From contig JAEZYO010000069.1 of NCBI GenBank assembly GCA_023419055.1, forward strand, positions 1 to 7,298: a stretch of DNA of 7,298 bases, given 5' to 3'. The notes below the pieces were generated by a model. It was not told the DNA's origin. It did not search any database and saw nothing but the letters and a program-made list of their open reading frames with translations. This document shows positions 5,393 to 7,298 of the stretch, piece by piece (position 1 is the stretch's first letter; the number at the start of each line of letters is the position of its first letter). The DNA is from Pseudomonadota bacterium (GTDB lineage Bacteria; Myxococcota; Polyangia; Polyangiales; Polyangiaceae). A program made the translations under genes and the position numbers.

Positions 5393-6655
5393 TCACAGCT
5401 CCGAGATGAACTTCCAGGCCAGCGGGGGAACGAAGGCCTTCAGGCCGTCGTCTCCGCCCGACATCCCGTCACTCACGCTCGACGGGGTGTGTGCGCCGTC
5501 GAACGTGCAGACTTTGACGGGATAGCCCGCGTCGCAGCCTTCGAAGTCGTAGCAGACGTGCGCCTTGCTCCCGTTCGTTGCCGTCTGGATGTTCGCGGCG
5601 GGCGTGCAGTGGTTGGCGTCGGCGTGCTGTAGGACGCAGTACTTGCCGCCTCGCTTCTGCTGGTCGTTGTTGACCCAGGGGCAAGTGCCGTCGCTCATGC
5701 CGGTGATCCCGAAATACGCGATGGAACCTTCGCTCGGGCTTTGCGGTGCGTTGGGGAGGTTGTAGTTGGCCGCCGCCATCGTGACCGCGCCGCGCAGCTT
5801 GTCCTGACGCGAGATCGACAGGGCGTAGCTCATCATCGCTCCGAAGCTGAAGCCCGTGGTGAAGACCCGGCTCTCGTCGATGCACACGTTGTCGCCGATG
5901 AGCTCGAGCAGGTCGTCGAAGAGGACGACGTCTCGCGCGTAGTCCCAGGGGAAGTTGCCGATCCCTTGCGGCGCTACGAAGATGGCGGGCTGGTTCGCCG
6001 CGGTCGCCTCGCGGTGGAGCCCGAAATAGGCGTAGTTTTCCGCGTCGAAGTTCGGGCCGTTGTTGGCGGGGTACTGGCCGTTCGCGTTGCCGTTGGCCGA
6101 GCCATAGGCCTGGTGCCAGGAAAAGATCAGGCGGTACGGGTGCGTCGGGTCGTAATCCTCCGGGATGTCGATGATGTATTCGCGATTCGAGCCACCGCTA
6201 TTGATGCTGAGCTTGACCGACGTGGGCAGGCCACTCGGGACGGACGAGCCGCCGGTCGTCAGCTTCTCCGCACCGTCGCTCACGGTACAGCCTTTGCTCG
6301 GACGCACGTCGCCGGCCCCTCCGGCACTTCCTCCGCTCCCGCCGCCACCCGTGCCAGCGCTCCCGCCCGTCGAAGAGTCACCGCCACTGGCGCTTCCGCC
6401 AGCTGTTGCGCCGCCCGAAGCCTGAGCGCCGCTCGTTCCGCCGTTCGCGGTCCCGCCGTTCGCGGTCCCGCCGCTCGCGCCGCCACCCGCGCCCGAGCCG
6501 CCCGTCGATGAGCCACCGTTCGGCGAGCCGCCCGTCGATGAGCTCCCGCCGGCCGGGGCGCCCGTCCCACCGGAACCGGGCGTCTCGGGGGTCGAACTTC
6601 CGCAGCCCATGATGCCCATCGAGACAGCCAGTACCGGTAGCCACTTCGCGTCCAT
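5393..6655 (-). CDS. Secreted lipoprotein esterase, CE1/PHB-depolymerase type, with Gly/Ser/Thr linker
   Basis: The 420-residue protein begins with a lipoprotein signal (MDAKWLPVLAVSMGIMGC). Lys4 is followed by a hydrophobic core and a lipobox IMGC with Cys18 as the lipidated residue. I chose ATG 6655 because an upstream ATG at 6685 would add ten residues (with two Arg) ahead of a textbook signal. A flexible Gly/Ser/Thr/Ala linker (about 19-115) follows. The alpha/beta-hydrolase domain (about 145-420) has the nucleophile elbow GFSFG with Ser270, Asp322 in GMSDGTCP and His389 in FDGAHT as a likely triad. SWHQAYG (179-185) probably forms the oxyanion region. Eight cysteines after the lipobox (123, 258, 325, 340, 350, 368, 374, 383) suggest disulfides, fitting an extracytoplasmic site. 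Related proteins are annotated as PHB depolymerase, feruloyl or acetylxylan esterase; which one applies here is not decidable. It converges on the monooxygenase gene. Confidence 0.88.
   Translation of the reverse strand: MDAKWLPVLAVSMGIMGCGSSTPETPGSGGTGAPAGGSSSTGGSPNGGSSTGGSGAGGGASGGTANGGTANGGTSGAQASGGATAGGSASGGDSSTGGSAGTGGGGSGGSAGGAGDVRPSKGCTVSDGAEKLTTGGSSVPSGLPTSVKLSINSGGSNREYIIDIPEDYDPTHPYRLIFSWHQAYGSANGNANGQYPANNGPNFDAENYAYFGLHREATAANQPAIFVAPQGIGNFPWDYARDVVLFDDLLELIGDNVCIDESRVFTTGFSFGAMMSYALSISRQDKLRGAVTMAAANYNLPNAPQSPSEGSIAYFGITGMSDGTCPWVNNDQQKRGGKYCVLQHADANHCTPAANIQTATNGSKAHVCYDFEGCDAGYPVKVCTFDGAHTPSSVSDGMSGGDDGLKAFVPPLAWKFISEL
6441..6470 (-). repeat. Two perfect 15-bp tandem repeats in the lipoprotein linker
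   Basis: CCGTTCGCGGTCCCG occurs twice in a row (6441-6455, 6456-6470), followed by a degenerate third unit. It encodes ANGGT ANGGT in the esterase linker. The unit length is a multiple of three, so slippage would change linker length without breaking the frame. Confidence 0.85.
6494..6543 (-). repeat. 20-bp direct repeats at 30-bp pitch in the lipoprotein linker
   Basis: CGAGCCGCCCGTCGATGAGC is found at 6494-6513 and again, identically, at 6524-6543. The 30-bp pitch keeps the frame and encodes repeated Ser-Ser-Thr-Gly-Gly-Ser segments. With the 15-bp repeat it suggests the linker grew by in-frame duplication. Confidence 0.85.
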
Positions 6656-6763
6656 GCCGGGACTCTGCCTGCGAGCGCAAAGCATCGGCAGAGGCCGTCT
6701 TCACCCACCCCCCGGTGAACCATTCTGCCCTCGATGCAATAGGCATCCCGAGGCGCTCTCCCG

Positions 6764-6785
6764 CTCTCCTTCGTCCCATGGAGAG
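6764..6785 (-). terminator. Weak stem-loop downstream of the antiporter gene
   Basis: CTCTCC (6764-6769) and GGAGAG (6780-6785) can pair around a 10-nt loop, 20 bp beyond the antiporter stop on the minus strand. No T-run follows, so factor-independent termination is doubtful. The rest of the 6656-6804 gap must carry the esterase promoter, but no clear -35/-10 pair is seen. Confidence 0.2.
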
Positions 6786-6804
6786 AAGCCGGACCCGCGC
6801 ACGG

Positions 6805-7298
6805 CTAGCCCCTCGCGATGGACGTCGCAATGAACAGGACGTAGAGCGCGACGGCGATCGCGCCTTCCCATCGCCAGATCGTCCGTTCGGTGCGGAGGAG
6901 CACCGCGGCCACGGCCGTCATGACTCCGAGCGCGACGAGGTCGACGGCAAGCTCCCGAAATTCTGCGCCGACATTTCCGAGCAGCGCGGACGCGCCCAGG
7001 CAGAAGAAGACGTTGAAGATGTTCGACCCCACCACGTTGCCGATGGCGAGGTCCGAATGGCCTCGCTTTGCCGCCACTACGCTCGTGACCAGCTCCGGCA
7101 ATGACGTGCCCACCGCGACCACCGTCAGCCCGATCAGGCGCTCACTCAGGCCCAGCAGGTGCGCGGCCGAGACGGCACCGTCCACGAAGAGCGAGCCACC
7201 CACCAGCAAGACGCCAAGCCCGAAAAGCGCGATGAGCGCGGAGCGTAGAGCCCCGTGAGCCTGGGGGGCGCCCGCCGCATCGGCCACGTCTCGCTCGA
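6805..7298 (-). CDS. Calcium/sodium antiporter (YrbG/CaxA type), C-terminal half; runs off right edge
   Basis: The visible 164 codons are the second half of a CaCA-superfamily Na+/Ca2+ exchanger. This inner-membrane protein expels Ca2+ in exchange for Na+. The alpha-2 repeat is clear: GLTVVAVGTSLPELVTS, then GHSDLAIGNVVGSNIFN. The Glu of GTSLPE, its Thr and Ser, and the Ser of GSNIFN correspond to ion-coordinating residues known from NCX_Mj. About five hydrophobic segments are visible: LRSALIALFGLGVLLVGG, the two around the repeat, LAVDLVALGVMTAVAAVLL and AIAVALYVLFIATS. A GTG at 7287 could be taken for a start, but the frame continues to the window edge without a stop and the alpha-1 half is expected upstream. 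The short hydrophilic, Ala-rich stretch before the first helix is the usual loop between the halves. The stop is TAG at 6807-6805. Confidence 0.92.
   Translation of the reverse strand, partial: ERDVADAAGAPQAHGALRSALIALFGLGVLLVGGSLFVDGAVSAAHLLGLSERLIGLTVVAVGTSLPELVTSVVAAKRGHSDLAIGNVVGSNIFNVFFCLGASALLGNVGAEFRELAVDLVALGVMTAVAAVLLRTERTIWRWEGAIAVALYVLFIATSIARG

Noticed and set aside
5741..6511. Plus-strand 256-codon frame opposite the esterase gene
   Set aside because: Val/Arg/Ala-rich shadow; the minus strand has a lipobox and a full catalytic triad.
6653..6685. Upstream ATG at 6685 as the esterase start
   Set aside because: It would put ten residues with two arginines before a signal sequence that already has a good n-region; possible but less likely than 6655.
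7285..7287. GTG at 7287 as the true start of the antiporter gene
   Set aside because: The frame stays open to the window edge, and a 160-residue protein would be only half of the two-repeat antiporter; the GTG is most likely an internal valine in the inter-repeat loop.

Overview
The window is GC-rich DNA with strong G/C third-codon bias. It most likely comes from a member of the Myxococcota, probably the order Polyangiales. The best clue is a surface lipoprotein whose lipobox cysteine is followed by about 95 residues of Gly/Ser/Thr/Ala linker, a style very common in those genomes. The dense TetR/oxidoreductase pairs fit the same group. Taxonomy is inferred from style, not from a marker gene.

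Layout, left to right. (1) A left-truncated TetR-family regulator gene (minus strand, 1-206) is divergent from an NmrA/QorB-like NAD(P)-binding reductase (298-1188). The gap between them holds three copies of a 14-bp motif whose centres lie 22 and 33 bp apart. (2) A 467-bp stretch (1189-1655) has no convincing gene, only a minus-strand coding-like remnant and a short ORF that overlaps the start of the next gene. (3) A compact plus-strand operon follows (1656-3446): a YeaO-type DUF488 protein with an extra basic tail, a small cupin joined to it by an ATGA overlap, and an AlkA-type DNA-3-methyladenine glycosylase. (4) A second TetR regulator (minus, 3413-4105) overlaps the 3' end of the glycosylase gene and is divergent from an FAD-dependent aromatic-type monooxygenase (4247-5371). 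Twin operator-like boxes 30 bp apart surround a plausible promoter there. (5) On the minus strand, a lipoprotein esterase of the CE1/PHB-depolymerase type (5393-6655) converges on the monooxygenase. (6) At the right edge lies the C-terminal half of a Ca2+/Na+ (YrbG/CaxA-type) antiporter (minus, 6805-7298), cut by the window end.

Read together, most of the window is an accessory, stress-response-like neighbourhood: two independently regulated TetR/oxidoreductase modules, likely responding to small molecules such as quinones or aromatics, flank a small operon containing an alkylation-repair glycosylase. No RNA gene, insertion sequence, CRISPR array or phage element is visible. I see no clearly new system. 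The least ordinary items are the DUF488-cupin-AlkA operon with its basic tail and the two patterned operator regions.
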